Positions 43,519-55,293 of a stretch of DNA of 64,000 nt are shown one piece after another. Under the pieces are notes generated by a model. That model did not search any database. It worked only from the letters and a program-made list of their open reading frames with translations, and had not been told where the DNA came from. Source of the stretch: Streptomyces sp. A0958 (GTDB lineage: Bacteria; Actinomycetota; Actinomycetes; Streptomycetales; Streptomycetaceae); the NCBI RefSeq assembly GCF_004795035.1, contig NZ_SSBK01000016.1, positions 62,001-126,000 on the forward strand, in the 5' to 3' direction. Position 1 is the stretch's first letter, and the number at the start of each line of letters is the position of its first letter. Made by a program: the position numbers and the translations under genes.

Positions 43519-43887
43519 GTGCCCGAGAGGAACCCGGAAACCGACGTCATCGACTTCCGCGCGGCCGAACAGCTGCTCGCCGCGCGCGACCCCCGCGGCG
43601 CCGTGCGGCTGCTCGATTCGGTGATCGCCGCCCACCCGGAGAACACCGCGGCCCGTCTGCTGCGCGCCCGCGCGTTCTTCGCGGCCGCGCAGCTGCGCCC
43701 CGCCGAGCTGGAATTCGAGCTGGTGCTCGAACGGGAGCCGGACAACGCCTTCGCGCACTTCGCCCTCGCGCGCACCTTCGAGCGTTCCGGCCACCCCGAG
43801 CGGGCCGTGCGCCACTTCCGGCTGGCCGCCGCGCTCGACCCGAAGCCGGAGTACCTGCGGGCGGCCCGCTTCGACACGAAGGACTGA
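43519..43887 (+). CDS. Tetratricopeptide-repeat protein (122 aa)
   Basis: Small cytoplasmic TPR protein. About three 34-residue repeats are visible (AAEQLLAARDPRGAVRLLDS, then ARAFFAAAQLRPAELEFELVL and HFALARTFERSGHPERAVRHF), each with the Gly/Ala and Pro positions of TPR. Such adaptors bind partner proteins; the partner is unknown. GAAGGAAGC lies before the GTG start. It follows coaE by 69 bp on the same strand, an arrangement conserved in Streptomyces as I recall. Confidence 0.85.
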   Translation: MPERNPETDVIDFRAAEQLLAARDPRGAVRLLDSVIAAHPENTAARLLRARAFFAAAQLRPAELEFELVLEREPDNAFAHFALARTFERSGHPERAVRHFRLAAALDPKPEYLRAARFDTKD

Positions 43888-43917
43888 CGGCCCCCAGCGT
43901 CTGCGGACTGACGGCCC

Positions 43918-44181
43918 TCAGCGTCTGCGTTTCCCGCTGCCGGGCTCGTCCGGCGGCTCGGAGCGGCCCGGCTGCGTGCCGTGACGCAGCCGGTACACGA
44001 CCACGCACAGGTCCGCGAGGACCAGCGCGAGCAGCACCCCGCAGACCGCCGCCCAGCCGGTGCGGCCGTTCACGGCGAAGGCAGTCACGCCGAAGACGGC
44101 CCAGGCCAGTCCCCACAGACTCAGCCAGAGCCGCATCCGCAGCGGACTGCGGGCGGTCGTCGGTTCATTGCCGGTACGCAT
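43918..44181 (-). CDS. Small two-helix membrane protein, DUF6343-like (87 aa)
   Basis: Residues ~17-38 (LRMRLWLSLWGLAWAVFGVTAF) and ~42-65 (GWAAVCGVLLALVLADLCVVVY) are two hydrophobic helices with a short Asn-Gly loop. The tail is basic and Pro-rich. The N-terminal RTGNEPTTARSPLRMRLWL resembles the actinobacterial DUF6343 family, of unknown function. No ribosome binding site stands out. Convergent with the TPR gene. Confidence 0.7.
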   Translation of the reverse strand: MRTGNEPTTARSPLRMRLWLSLWGLAWAVFGVTAFAVNGRTGWAAVCGVLLALVLADLCVVVYRLRHGTQPGRSEPPDEPGSGKRRR

Positions 44182-44342
44182 GGCATCGCCTCACCTACCC
44201 AGCATGGACCCGCGGCGGTGCATGTGCAGCGGGGGCGATCGGGGCCGCACTGGGGCGGCCGACGGCCTCGCTGCGGAGTTCGAGCACGCCGTCGACCGGC
44301 CCCACGACCGCTGCCCCGGCGGCCGGGAGCCGGGGATACGGC

Positions 44343-45051
44343 TCAGTCGGTCAGCATCTTGGCGCGCAGCGTCGTCACGGTCGCCGCGTCAAGCTTCAGC
44401 CCCTCGCGTACGTACGTGTCGAAGTCGCCGTAGATGTGGTCCACCTCCGCGAACGCGGCGCGCAGCCAGCTCAGTTCGACGGCCCTCGGGTTGCCGGTGT
44501 ACTGGTTGCTGGCGAGGAAGTCCGCCTCGACCGTCTCCCGGGGGACGCCGAGCAGGGTCAGCAGGACGGCGGTGCCCCAGCCGGTGCGGTCCTTTCCGGC
44601 GCTGCAGTGGAAGACCGTGGCGCCCGAGGTGTTCGTGGTGACGGCCGTGACGAGGTCGCGGAAGGCGTAGTCCGCGCCCACGAAGTTGACCATGAACGGG
44701 TAGCCGATGGACTGGCCCAGGTCGGACGAGCCGGAGAAGAGCGCCCGGCCTCCGGGAGCGTCCCGGGGGCCACGGTCAGCGAGCCGGTCCCGGTGCCGTG
44801 CCGAGCGCGGTGCCGGTGGTGGCGTCGGGCGAGGTCACGGCGGTGACGGTCACCGATCCGGCGGGCGAGGCCCAGGAGAGGGTGTGGCCGCCGTCGGCCG
44901 TGCGCGCGGCGGTGGCCGCCGTGAACGGTACGGCGGACTGCGCGACGGCCGACGCGGCCGCGGGCGGCGCGGCGAACGCGGCCGGCGCCACGGCCGTACC
45001 GGTGAGGAGGGCGGCCGCGAGGGCGGCTCCGGCTATGCGGTGCGTACGCAT
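44343..45051 (-). pseudogene. Broken secreted tyrosine phosphatase (PtpB-like)
   Basis: The 5' part encodes a Sec signal (ATG 45051, MRTHRIAGAALAAALLTG) and the N-terminal strand region up to TTGTALGT. It then shifts frame by one base near 44790 (the sense SLTVAPGTLPEAG continues in another frame). After that it jumps to a third frame beginning ALFSGSSDLGQSIGYPFMV and running to the stop at 44343. That last part keeps the catalytic loop HCSAGKDRTG and the usual C-terminal helices. Compared with family members (~370 residues, from memory) the central region is missing. So this is a frameshifted, internally deleted gene; an active protein is unlikely. Confidence 0.85.
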
Positions 45052-45089
45052 GGTGCTCCTTGTCAGGTCCCTGTAGGGCAGGGGAGGCG

Positions 45090-46565
45090 TCAGGAGGTCG
45101 GTGAGGCGGTGCACGGGGTGGTGCCGCAGACATTGATGACACGGCCGGTGGTCAGGAAGGTGGCCTTCTGCTGACGCGCGGCGGGCGAGTTGCGGGGATC
45201 TTCGTGCGGGTCGTGCCCGTAGGCCGGCCCGGCGGGCGGGGTGTTGCTGACGGGGGGCGTGGGCGTGCCGCTGTCCCAGACGGTCATGGCCGAGCCCCGG
45301 TAGGGCAGGTGGCCAGGCCCGATGCGGCGGATGCCCCAGTACGGGACGGTGTCCGGGCTCCGGCCGGCGGTGAGCGCGGGGGAGAGCAGCCGGGCACCGA
45401 TGGTCCGCGCCTCCACGTCGGCCGCCGCGTTCGCGACCTGGTGGTCGCCGTACGCGATGTGCATCAGGACCTGGTGGTGGTCGGTGAGGTGGTTCGCGTA
45501 CGCGTTGGTCTCGCCCCGGTCCCAGACCATCTGGAACAGCTGGAGGACCAGCTGCCGGCGCAGCTCGTCCGGGTAGGCGACGTCCAGGACCCGCTGGAAC
45601 GGGGCGAGGTCGGCGCTGCGGTCGAGGAGCAGCCCGTAGTTCATGCCGGTGACGCCGAGCACCCCGCGCCGGATGTCGGACGAGGCGGCGACCAGGGCCC
45701 CGCCGAGGATGCCGCCCTGGCTGTTCCCGTCGTACGCCAGACCGTGCCGGATGTCGACGAGCGGACGCCCGCCGGCGGTACGGAACGCCGGGTCGCTGGT
45801 CAGGCCCTTGGCGTGGATCAGGGCGCGGCCGAGGAACAGGGCGTTCAGCATGCCCTGTTCGCTGCGCTCGGGGACGGCCGGGAAGAGGTTCGGGTCGGCG
45901 AGCGCGGCCAGCACGACGGGGACGTCGTCCTTCGCCATGCCGATCCAGTCGGTCGCGCAGAAGGTGAAGTCGTGCTCGGCGGCCATGTCCTTGACGTTGC
46001 CCGCGCCCACCTCGTTGCGGGAGCCGAGCAGCCCGTGCCCGTGGAGCGAGGGCCGGGAGGGGTTGCGGAACGCGGCGCGCGGGATCTCGCAGCGGAACGT
46101 GGCGAGCTGGGTGGCGAGCGGGAGCCTGCGCGGGGTGCCGTCGCGGTCGCGGTGGAGCACGGAGCCGGGCGGGCCGCCGGGCCGGTCCAGATAACCGGGG
46201 ACGGTGAGCTGCCCGGTGACCTCGCGGGCGATCCGGGGGTCCTGGTCCGCGGTGAAGTCCCTGACCCCGGTGACCGTGAAGTCGGGTGAGCGGTTGCCGA
46301 GGCGGCGGAACGCGTCGTCGCGGATGGTGAAGAGGTCGCCGGTGAGGCCGCGGGTGGAGGCGACCGTGAAGTCCCAGGCCAGATTGAGCCCTTGGGTGCC
46401 GACTCCGGCCCTGCGCAGGGCGGTCAGCGCGGGTCGCAGCCGGTCCTGGCGGGCGCGCAGCGGATCGTGCGCCGGCAGCCGTTTCCCGGCGACGGCGGCG
46501 AACGGGGCGGCGGCCGGGATGGTGCGGCCCGCGCCGTCCCTGAGCCGCCGCAGCGCCACTGCGTA
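45090..46565 (-). pseudogene. 5'-truncated secreted alpha/beta-hydrolase-like gene
   Basis: A ~490-residue frame similar to a family of large extracellular proteins of the alpha/beta-hydrolase type: conserved AWDFTVASTRGLTGD, RPSLHGHGLLGSR, DWIGMAKDDVP and YDGNSQGGILGGALVAASS, the last a GxSxG-like nucleophile elbow. Homology begins abruptly at YAVALRRLRDG near 46565, with no signal peptide or N-terminal domain. Upstream sequence in the same frame is only the antisense of a PucR fragment. The 3' end is intact (C-terminal cysteine pair, TTGRVINVCGTTPC). A deletion most likely removed the first part. It might be expressed from an outside promoter, but the protein would lack its export signal. 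Confidence 0.75.
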
Positions 46566-46967
46566 GTGGTGGCCGCCGCCGAGACCGCGGAACCGGCTGG
46601 GGTGCCCGCGGCGGTGGCCCGTAACGCCGAGATCGTCGACCTCGTCGCCCGTACCGGACGGGCCCCCGGCCTCTACCGGCTGGCCGACGTACTGCTGGAG
46701 TACCAGCTGAGCAGGCCGAGCGAGGCGCTGCGCGGGCTCGCGGGCCTCCTCAACCCGCTGGAGGCCAAACCGGAGCTGCTGCACACGCTGGAGACGTACC
46801 TCGGGCACGGGCTGGACCGCCGGGCCGCGGCAGCCGCGCTGCACGTCCACCCCAACACCGTCGACTACCGCATCCGCCGCATCGACCGCCTCACCGGCCC
46901 CTCCCCGGCCCGCCCCGCCGACCTCCAGCACCTGAGCGCGGCCCTGGTCGCGCGCCGCTCGGTGTGA
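46563..46967 (+). pseudogene. Remnant of a PucR-family regulator (C-terminal HTH only)
   Basis: Only the last ~130 residues of a PucR/CdaR-type regulator remain: GLYRLADVLLEYQLSRP, LETYLGHGLDRRAAAAALHV and HPNTVDYRIRRIDRLTG form the typical C-terminal helix-turn-helix. No start codon, sensor domain or ribosome binding site precedes it. The homology starts within a few bases of where the opposite-strand hydrolase loses homology, so one rearrangement seems to have truncated both genes. Confidence 0.8.
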
Positions 46968-46998
46968 GACCCCGGAAGCGGGCCGGGAACGGCCGCGA

Positions 46999-47715
46999 AT
47001 GAACGCTCGTTCGTCCCGTATGAGCGGACAACTGGTACGTGAGGGTTACTCAGGGACGGGGCCGGGCGCCATCACCCCGGACGGCTGCGCGGTCGAGTTG
47101 TACACACGGCTGGCGGTGGGCGACGAACCGGACGTGATCGAGGCGGCCGTCCCCGCCGGGGCGAGCATCCTGGAACTGGGCTGCGGGGCGGGCCGGGTGA
47201 CGCATCCGCTGGTCGAGCGCGGCTTCCGGGTCACGGCGGTGGACGAGTCGGCGCAGATGCTGGAACAGGTGCGCGGCGCGCGGACGGTGTGCAGCCCCAT
47301 CGAGTCGCTGGAGCTCGGGGACGAGACCTTCGACGTGGTGATGCTGGCGTCGTTCCTGGTGCACTCGGGCGATCACCGGGTGCGCGACGGGCTGCTGCGG
47401 ACCTGCCGCAGATATGTGCGCGACGGGGGCGCGGTGCTCATCCAGCGCGAGGGCGCCGACTACCACGACGCCCTCCCGCGCGAGCGCGTCCACCCCGCCG
47501 GTTACACGGTGCGCATCGTCTCGTCGGAGCCGGTCGGGGACGGGGTGCGCTCGGTGCGCGCCGAGTACGAGTTCGACGACGCCCGGTGGACGCAGACCTT
47601 CCTGTCCCGGGAACTGACGAAGGAGGCGTTCGAGGGGTACGTGGCGGCGGCCGGTCTGAGGGTGGACCGCTATCTGACGGACGACGGCATCTGGGTGCGG
47701 GCCGTGCCCGCGTAG
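46999..47715 (+). CDS. Class I SAM-dependent methyltransferase (238 aa)
   Basis: Small soluble methyltransferase. Motif I is ASILELGCGAGRVTHPLVERG, motif II VTAVDESAQML, and later motifs DVVMLASFLVHSG and DGGAVLIQREG. The C-terminal half has a beta-rich cap (VRAEYEFDDARWTQTFLSRE) that may shape substrate choice. Substrate unknown. The start is uncertain: ATG 46999 follows GGGAAC, while ATG 47020 begins MSGQLVREGYSG and has no visible ribosome binding site. It is preceded by the PucR remnant. Confidence 0.85.
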   Translation: MNARSSRMSGQLVREGYSGTGPGAITPDGCAVELYTRLAVGDEPDVIEAAVPAGASILELGCGAGRVTHPLVERGFRVTAVDESAQMLEQVRGARTVCSPIESLELGDETFDVVMLASFLVHSGDHRVRDGLLRTCRRYVRDGGAVLIQREGADYHDALPRERVHPAGYTVRIVSSEPVGDGVRSVRAEYEFDDARWTQTFLSRELTKEAFEGYVAAAGLRVDRYLTDDGIWVRAVPA

Positions 47716-47729
47716 GGGCGTCGCGGCGG

Positions 47730-48077
47730 TCAGTGGACGGTGGTGAAGCTGCGCCAGGGCTGCGCGCTGGACGGGTTGACGTCGGAGAACGTGGTGGCCA
47801 GATACGTCGTGCCCGGTCCGGTGCAGTCCGGTGTCCGGTACAGGACGATGTCGATCAGGGTGTCGTTGGCGACCTCTTTCGCACCCCCGTGGGCGAGCCG
47901 GTGGCAGCCCTTGACCAAGGGGCTGTTCACCTCGACCACGGCGTCCCGGTCGGTCGTGTAGATGACCGGACCGACCGCGGTCCGGCCGAGGCTCGAACAG
48001 CCTGCGACGGTGAGGGTCAGGAACACGGCCTGGGCGGCGATGCCGAGCCGGCGGCGTCGGCGGTCGATCACGGGCAT
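47730..48077 (-). CDS. Small secreted lipoprotein (115 aa)
   Basis: Begins with a basic N-terminus (MPVIDRRRRR), a hydrophobic core (GIAAQAVFLTLTV) and the lipobox VAGC, so it is probably lipid-anchored to the outer face of the membrane. The mature ~85 residues have two cysteines (GCHRL and PDCTG) and beta-type pattern but no domain I recognise. GAGGA before ATG 48077 fixes the start. Convergent with the methyltransferase (14 bp between stops). Function unknown. Confidence 0.75.
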   Translation of the reverse strand: MPVIDRRRRRLGIAAQAVFLTLTVAGCSSLGRTAVGPVIYTTDRDAVVEVNSPLVKGCHRLAHGGAKEVANDTLIDIVLYRTPDCTGPGTTYLATTFSDVNPSSAQPWRSFTTVH

Positions 48078-48334
48078 GGCGGGGTCCTCGTCTGTCTCGT
48101 CACCACGCACACCGCGGTGCACGCGCCGGTGTACGTGCCGGTGCTGGTCACCCTGCCCGCTTCCCCGGACCCCGGCATCCGGGAGTCGGCCGGGTGGGGG
48201 AGAGGGACGAGGACGGGCGTGCGAAGAGCAGTTCGACCCACGGCAAAACCGGGCATACCGTGGTAACAGCGCCCTGCGGGGTGCGAGGAAGTGTGAGTAG
48301 CGGGTCCGGTTCTTTCGGCTGGCAGGGGGCCGTC

Positions 48335-49411
48335 ATGGTCCAGGAACTCCTGATCGCGGTGATCGTGGTGGTGGCGGCGGCCGCCCTGTACATGGCGTGC
48401 GCCGCCCGGATCGTCAAGCAGTACGAACGGGGTGTGGTCCTCAGACTCGGCCGGCTCCGCGACGACGTGCGCGGGCCCGGGTTCACGATGGTGCTGCCCG
48501 GTGTCGAGCGGCTGCGCAAGGTCAACATGCAGATCGTCACCATGCCCGTGCCGGCCCAGGACGGGATCACCCGGGACAACGTCACGGTCCGGGTGGACGC
48601 GGTCATCTACTTCAAGGTGGTCGACGCGGCGAGCGCGGTCGTCGAGGTCGAGGACTACCGCTTCGCGGTCTCGCAGATGGCGCAGACGTCGCTCCGTTCC
48701 ATCATCGGAAAGAGCGATCTGGACGACCTCCTCTCCAACCGGGAGAAGCTGAACCAGGGCCTGGAACTCATGATCGACAGCCCGGCGGTCGGCTGGGGCA
48801 TCCAGATCGACCGGGTCGAGATCAAGGACGTCTCGCTGCCGGAGACGATGAAACGCTCCATGGCCCGCCAGGCCGAGGCGGACCGTGAGCGGCGCGCCCG
48901 GGTCATCAACGCGGACGCGGAGCTCCAGGCGTCCAAGAAGCTGGCCGAGGCGGCGTCGGAGATGTCCGCCGAGCCCGCGGCGCTCCAGCTGCGACTGCTC
49001 CAGACCGTGGTGGCGGTCGCGGCCGAGAAGAACTCCACGCTGGTGCTGCCGTTCCCGGTGGAGCTGCTGCGCTTCCTGGAACGGGCCCAGCCGGGGCCGG
49101 CGCCGGAGCAGACCGCGCCGCCGCAGACGGCCCGGCCCGAGCGGCCCCAGCAGGCGGCGACGGGGGCCGAGCAGTCCGGCCCGCCCGCGCCGCCCGAGCC
49201 GCCGGTGACGCGGTCCGCGCCGCCGGAGCAGCCGCCCGAGCCTGGCCCGGATGTGGTGCAGGCGCCGGACGCGGCGGGGTCGCCGGACCCTATGGGGTCG
49301 CAGGCGCCGGACCCGGTGGGGCCGCAGGCGCCGGACCCTGTGGGGTCGCAGGCGCCCGACCCCGCGGCGTCGCAGACACCCGGCGCGTCGCAGCGGTTCG
49401 CCAGGCACTGA
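48335..49411 (+). CDS. SPFH/stomatin-like (slipin) membrane protein (358 aa)
   Basis: Membrane-scaffold protein of the stomatin family. A single N-terminal hydrophobic segment (LLIAVIVVVAAAALYMACA) anchors it. The SPFH domain follows with RIVKQYERGVVLRLGRL, PGFTMVLPGVERL, VTVRVDAVIYFKVVD and SLRSIIGKSDLDDLLSNREKL, then a coiled-coil segment (RQAEADRERRARVINADAEL). The last ~90 residues are Pro/Ala/Gln-rich with repeats of SQAPDP. AGGGGG before ATG 48335 decides the start. Partner NfeD-type protease is not adjacent. Confidence 0.92.
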   Translation: MVQELLIAVIVVVAAAALYMACAARIVKQYERGVVLRLGRLRDDVRGPGFTMVLPGVERLRKVNMQIVTMPVPAQDGITRDNVTVRVDAVIYFKVVDAASAVVEVEDYRFAVSQMAQTSLRSIIGKSDLDDLLSNREKLNQGLELMIDSPAVGWGIQIDRVEIKDVSLPETMKRSMARQAEADRERRARVINADAELQASKKLAEAASEMSAEPAALQLRLLQTVVAVAAEKNSTLVLPFPVELLRFLERAQPGPAPEQTAPPQTARPERPQQAATGAEQSGPPAPPEPPVTRSAPPEQPPEPGPDVVQAPDAAGSPDPMGSQAPDPVGPQAPDPVGSQAPDPAASQTPGASQRFARH

Positions 49412-49747
49412 CCGGTTACCGATGGCTCCGGCTGCTCCGGCTGCTCCGGAGCGGCCGGAGTGACCGGAGCAGCCGGAGCGACCCGGGGCCACCTGGGCGC
49501 CCCGAGCGACCGGAGCCGCCGGAGCCGCCAGAGGCACGGGTCAGGCTCGTGCCGCCCGCGCGGCCCCTTCCCCGGCCGCCGTCGCACGACCCGTACGAGC
49601 TGCGGGAACGGCGGCGGCCGGTCCGTTGTCAGACCCCCCGCCTAGACTCGCGAGTCAGAGGATTCGATTCCGAGGATTCCCGTGCTGACCAGGCACGGAG
49701 CATGAGGACGCGGCCCGGGGCCGCGCGTCACGGGAGGGGAGGGACCG
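49412..49747 (+). terminator. Intergenic region with 16-bp terminator stem after the stomatin gene
   Basis: GCTCCGGCTGCTCCGG occurs at 49425-49440 and again, overlapping, at 49434-49449. Its exact complement lies at 49464-49479, giving a 16-bp stem with a 14-base loop and an alternative longer loop. Further on, ACTCGCGAGT (49646-49655) is a 10-bp palindrome about 90 bp before the SNF2 gene. I see no gene in these 336 bp. Confidence 0.75.
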
Positions 49748-52647
<2,900 letters not shown>

Positions 52648-52651
<4 letters not shown>

Positions 52652-53994
52652 GCCCCACGCCCGCCCGCCTCGGCGCCGGCGGCCCCGCCCCCGGACCGTC
52701 CGGCGCCGCCCGCCGCGACGCACGGCCCGCCGCCCGTTCCCGCCCGGGCCCCGACGACCTGCGGCGCACCTTCGAGGCCGTGCCCGCGCGCACGTCCGGC
52801 GAGGACGAGCCGTTCGCGGAGAGCTGGTGGGGCCGGTCCTGGGTGGCGGCCCTGGAGTCCCTGTCGACGGACGCGCCGAGGCTCGCTCGGGGCCGGGCGT
52901 ACGCGGACGGCGGGCACGTCGCCGCGATCACCGTCACCCCGGGGCACGTCGTCGCCTACGTGCACGGCAGCCGCCCCCGCCCCTACCGCGCCGAGCTGCG
53001 ACTGCGTACGTTCACCGACGCCGACTGGGACACCCTGCTCGACGCCGTCGCCGCTCGCCCCGGCCACCTCGCCGCGCTGCTCGCCAAGGAGATGCCGCAC
53101 TCCCTGGCCGACACCGCGGCCGCAGCCGACGTCACGCTGCTGCCCGCCCCCGGCGACCTCGACCCCGCCTGCACCTGCCCCGACCGCGGCCGGCCCTGCA
53201 AGCACGTGGCGGCCCTTTGCTACCAGATGGCCCTTCTCCTGGACACCGACCCGTTCGTCCTGCTCCTGCTGCGCGGCCGGGGCGAGCGCGCCCTCCTGGA
53301 GGAGCTGGGCCGGCGCAACGCCGCGCATTCCGCCCGGGAGCGGCCCGCGGCCCCCGACACCCCGTCCGTACCGGCGCGGGAAGCGCTCGCCGGCCGCTTC
53401 CTGCCGCCGCTGCCCGCGCCCCTCCCGGTGGCGCCGCACCCGGGCCGCCCGCCCGCGTACCCCGCCCTCCCCGGCGCCCGGGACCCGCTCGCCCTGGACC
53501 AGCTCGCCACGGACGCGGCGGCCCGGGCCCACGCGCTGCTCACCACCGGCCGCGACCCGCTCGCCGGCCTCACCGCCTGGCAGGACGCGGTCCGCCTGGC
53601 AGCCGCCGGCCCCACCGCGGGGCTCACCGCCACCACCCGCGCCCTCTACCGGGAGCTGGCCTCCGCCACCGGCCGCAACACCACGGACCTGGCCCGGGCC
53701 GTTGCCGCCTGGCGCCAGGGCGAGGCCGAGGGGCTGGCGGTCCTGGAGACACCGTGGGACCCCCCGGCGGGCCCCTTCGACCGAGCCCGCCCGGCCCTCG
53801 CCGCCGCCGGCTTCCCCCGCTTCCAGCCCTGGCGCAACCACCTCACCCACCCCGGCAACGGCCTCCAGCTCCGCTTCGGCCGCGACGGCCGCTGGTACGG
53901 CTACGAGTCCGACCCCGGCGAGGACGAGTGGTGGCCCCGCGCCGCCCCGGGCCCCGACCCGGTGACCACACTCCTGGAGCTGACCGGCGGCTGA
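52648..53994 (+). CDS. SWIM zinc-finger protein, partner of the SNF2 helicase (448 aa)
   Basis: Carries a SWIM zinc finger of the form CxCx(n)CxH: CTCPDRGRPCKHVAALCYQM at about residues 175-194. The N-terminal half has the conserved SWWGRSWVAALESLS and ARGRAYADGGHVAAITVTPG (rough segments) that precede SWIM in these proteins. The C-terminal half is helical and Pro-rich and ends GYESDPGEDEWWPR. SWIM domains bind DNA or protein. The ATGA overlap with the SNF2 gene means co-translation and a shared complex is likely. Function beyond that is unknown. Confidence 0.9.
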
Positions 53995-54020
53995 AGGGCC
54001 CCGGCTCCGCATCCGGCGGT

Positions 54021-54611
54021 TCAGGCCCCGCGCCGGGCGGGCAGCACGGCGTCGACGGCGGCAGCGGCGAAGCCGGGCGGAACGGGCTCGTCGCGGAGCA
54101 GCGCCCGCACCCAGACGGCTCCGGCGATCAGGTCGAGCAGCAGCATCGGATCGGCATCCGGGGGCAGTTCGCCGCGCGCGGCGGCCCGGGTGAACACCGG
54201 CTGCTCGCGGGAGAAGCGGTCGGCGAAGAAGTCCCTCGCCAGGGAGGCGAGCCCGTCGTCCGGCAGGCCCGGTCCCGAGGCCACGGCCCGCACGATCGCC
54301 CGGCTGCGTACGCCCGTGACCAGGCCGATCACCTGGTCCGTGAGGGCGATCAGGTCCCCGCGCAGGGAGCCGGTGTCGGGGATCTCGACGTCCAGGACCC
54401 GGGCCCGGAGCAGGGCCGCGTGCAGCAGCGCCGCCTTGGACGGCCACCAGCGGTAGATCGTCGTCTTGTTGACCCCGGCGTCCTGGGCGACGGCCTCGAT
54501 GGTGAGCCCGTCGTAACCGCGCTCGGCGAGCAGGCGCAGCGTGGCATCGAAGATCGCCTCGGCGGCGCGGGGGCCCTTGCCGGGGCGGGGGTGCGAAGGC
54601 GGGGCGGACAT
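54021..54611 (-). CDS. TetR-family repressor (196 aa)
   Basis: One-component repressor. The N-terminal helix-turn-helix is typical (IFDATLRLLAERGYDGLTIE, then VAQDAGVNKTTIYRWWPSKA), followed by a C-terminal ligand domain of the TetR_C_11 kind (GLVTGVRSRAIVRAVASGPG). ATG 54611 lies just inside a perfect 26-bp palindrome, which is almost certainly its own operator. It diverges from an HXXEE membrane protein gene, the probable target. The inducer is unknown. Confidence 0.9.
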   Translation of the reverse strand: MSAPPSHPRPGKGPRAAEAIFDATLRLLAERGYDGLTIEAVAQDAGVNKTTIYRWWPSKAALLHAALLRARVLDVEIPDTGSLRGDLIALTDQVIGLVTGVRSRAIVRAVASGPGLPDDGLASLARDFFADRFSREQPVFTRAAARGELPPDADPMLLLDLIAGAVWVRALLRDEPVPPGFAAAAVDAVLPARRGA

Positions 54612-54625
54612 GGCGGCTCCAGAGA

Positions 54626-54651
54626 AATGCAACGCAACGTTGCGTTGCATT
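54626..54651. promoter_or_regulatory. Perfect 26-bp palindromic operator of the TetR repressor
   Basis: AATGCAACGCAAC followed by its exact complement GTTGCGTTGCATT. The internal TGCAACG/CGTTGCA half-sites give two overlapping dyads, a usual layout for TetR dimers that bind in pairs. It sits 15 bp upstream of the tetR start and 46 bp upstream of the divergent gene, so it can control both. Confidence 0.88.
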
Positions 54652-54696
54652 ATAGGCTGCACTCGACTGCCGACGTGCGACGCGCAAGGGGTTCCA

Positions 54697-55293
54697 GTGA
54701 CGGAGAAGCAGGCATCCAGGCATTCCGCGGCCCCCGGCGCCTCCGGGGTTTCCGGAGCGGTGACGTGGGGGCTGCTAGCCGCCTGGGCGGCCAACGACCT
54801 GGAGGAGATCGTCACCATGGCCGACTGGCTCCGGACCGCCCGGCCGAAGCTCAGGAAGCGGCTACCGTGGCTGCCCGACGGTGTGTGGCGGCGCATGGAC
54901 CTCTCGCAGCGCGAGGTGAACACGGCCATCGGCCTCATGGGCGGGATCGTCGCCGCGGCCGCCGCGGACGGGGCGCGCACCGGTGGGCGCAGCCCGTTCT
55001 TCCGTACCGTCCTGGTCGGCTTCGGGCTCCACGGGGTGGTGCACATCGCGCAGTCGGCCGCGTACGGCGGCTACACCCCGGGGGTGGCCACCTCGCCGGC
55101 CGTCGTCATCCCGTACTCGCTCTGGGCGTTGAACCGGCTGCGGGCCGCGGGCATCCCGGTGGGCGGGGCGGGCACGACGGCCACCGGGCTGGTGTTCCTG
55201 CCGGTGGCCGTGGCGGGCGTGCACGCGGCGGCTCGCGTCCTGGCTGGGCCGCTCACTGCCGGTACCCGGCGAGGAACCTGCCGATGCGGCTGA
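54697..55293 (+). CDS. HXXEE-domain membrane protein (198 aa)
   Basis: Predicted integral membrane protein with the HXXEE family pattern. Here the first motif reads WAANDLEEIVTM, with N replacing the leading His, and later HGVVHIAQSAAYGGYTPGV. Three to five hydrophobic segments follow. AAGGGG five bases before GTG 54697 decides the start. It is divergent from a TetR repressor across a perfect operator, so it is probably inducible; efflux or detoxification is a guess. Its last 41 bp overlap the 3' end of the aminotransferase gene on the other strand. Confidence 0.78.
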   Translation: MTEKQASRHSAAPGASGVSGAVTWGLLAAWAANDLEEIVTMADWLRTARPKLRKRLPWLPDGVWRRMDLSQREVNTAIGLMGGIVAAAAADGARTGGRSPFFRTVLVGFGLHGVVHIAQSAAYGGYTPGVATSPAVVIPYSLWALNRLRAAGIPVGGAGTTATGLVFLPVAVAGVHAAARVLAGPLTAGTRRGTCRCG

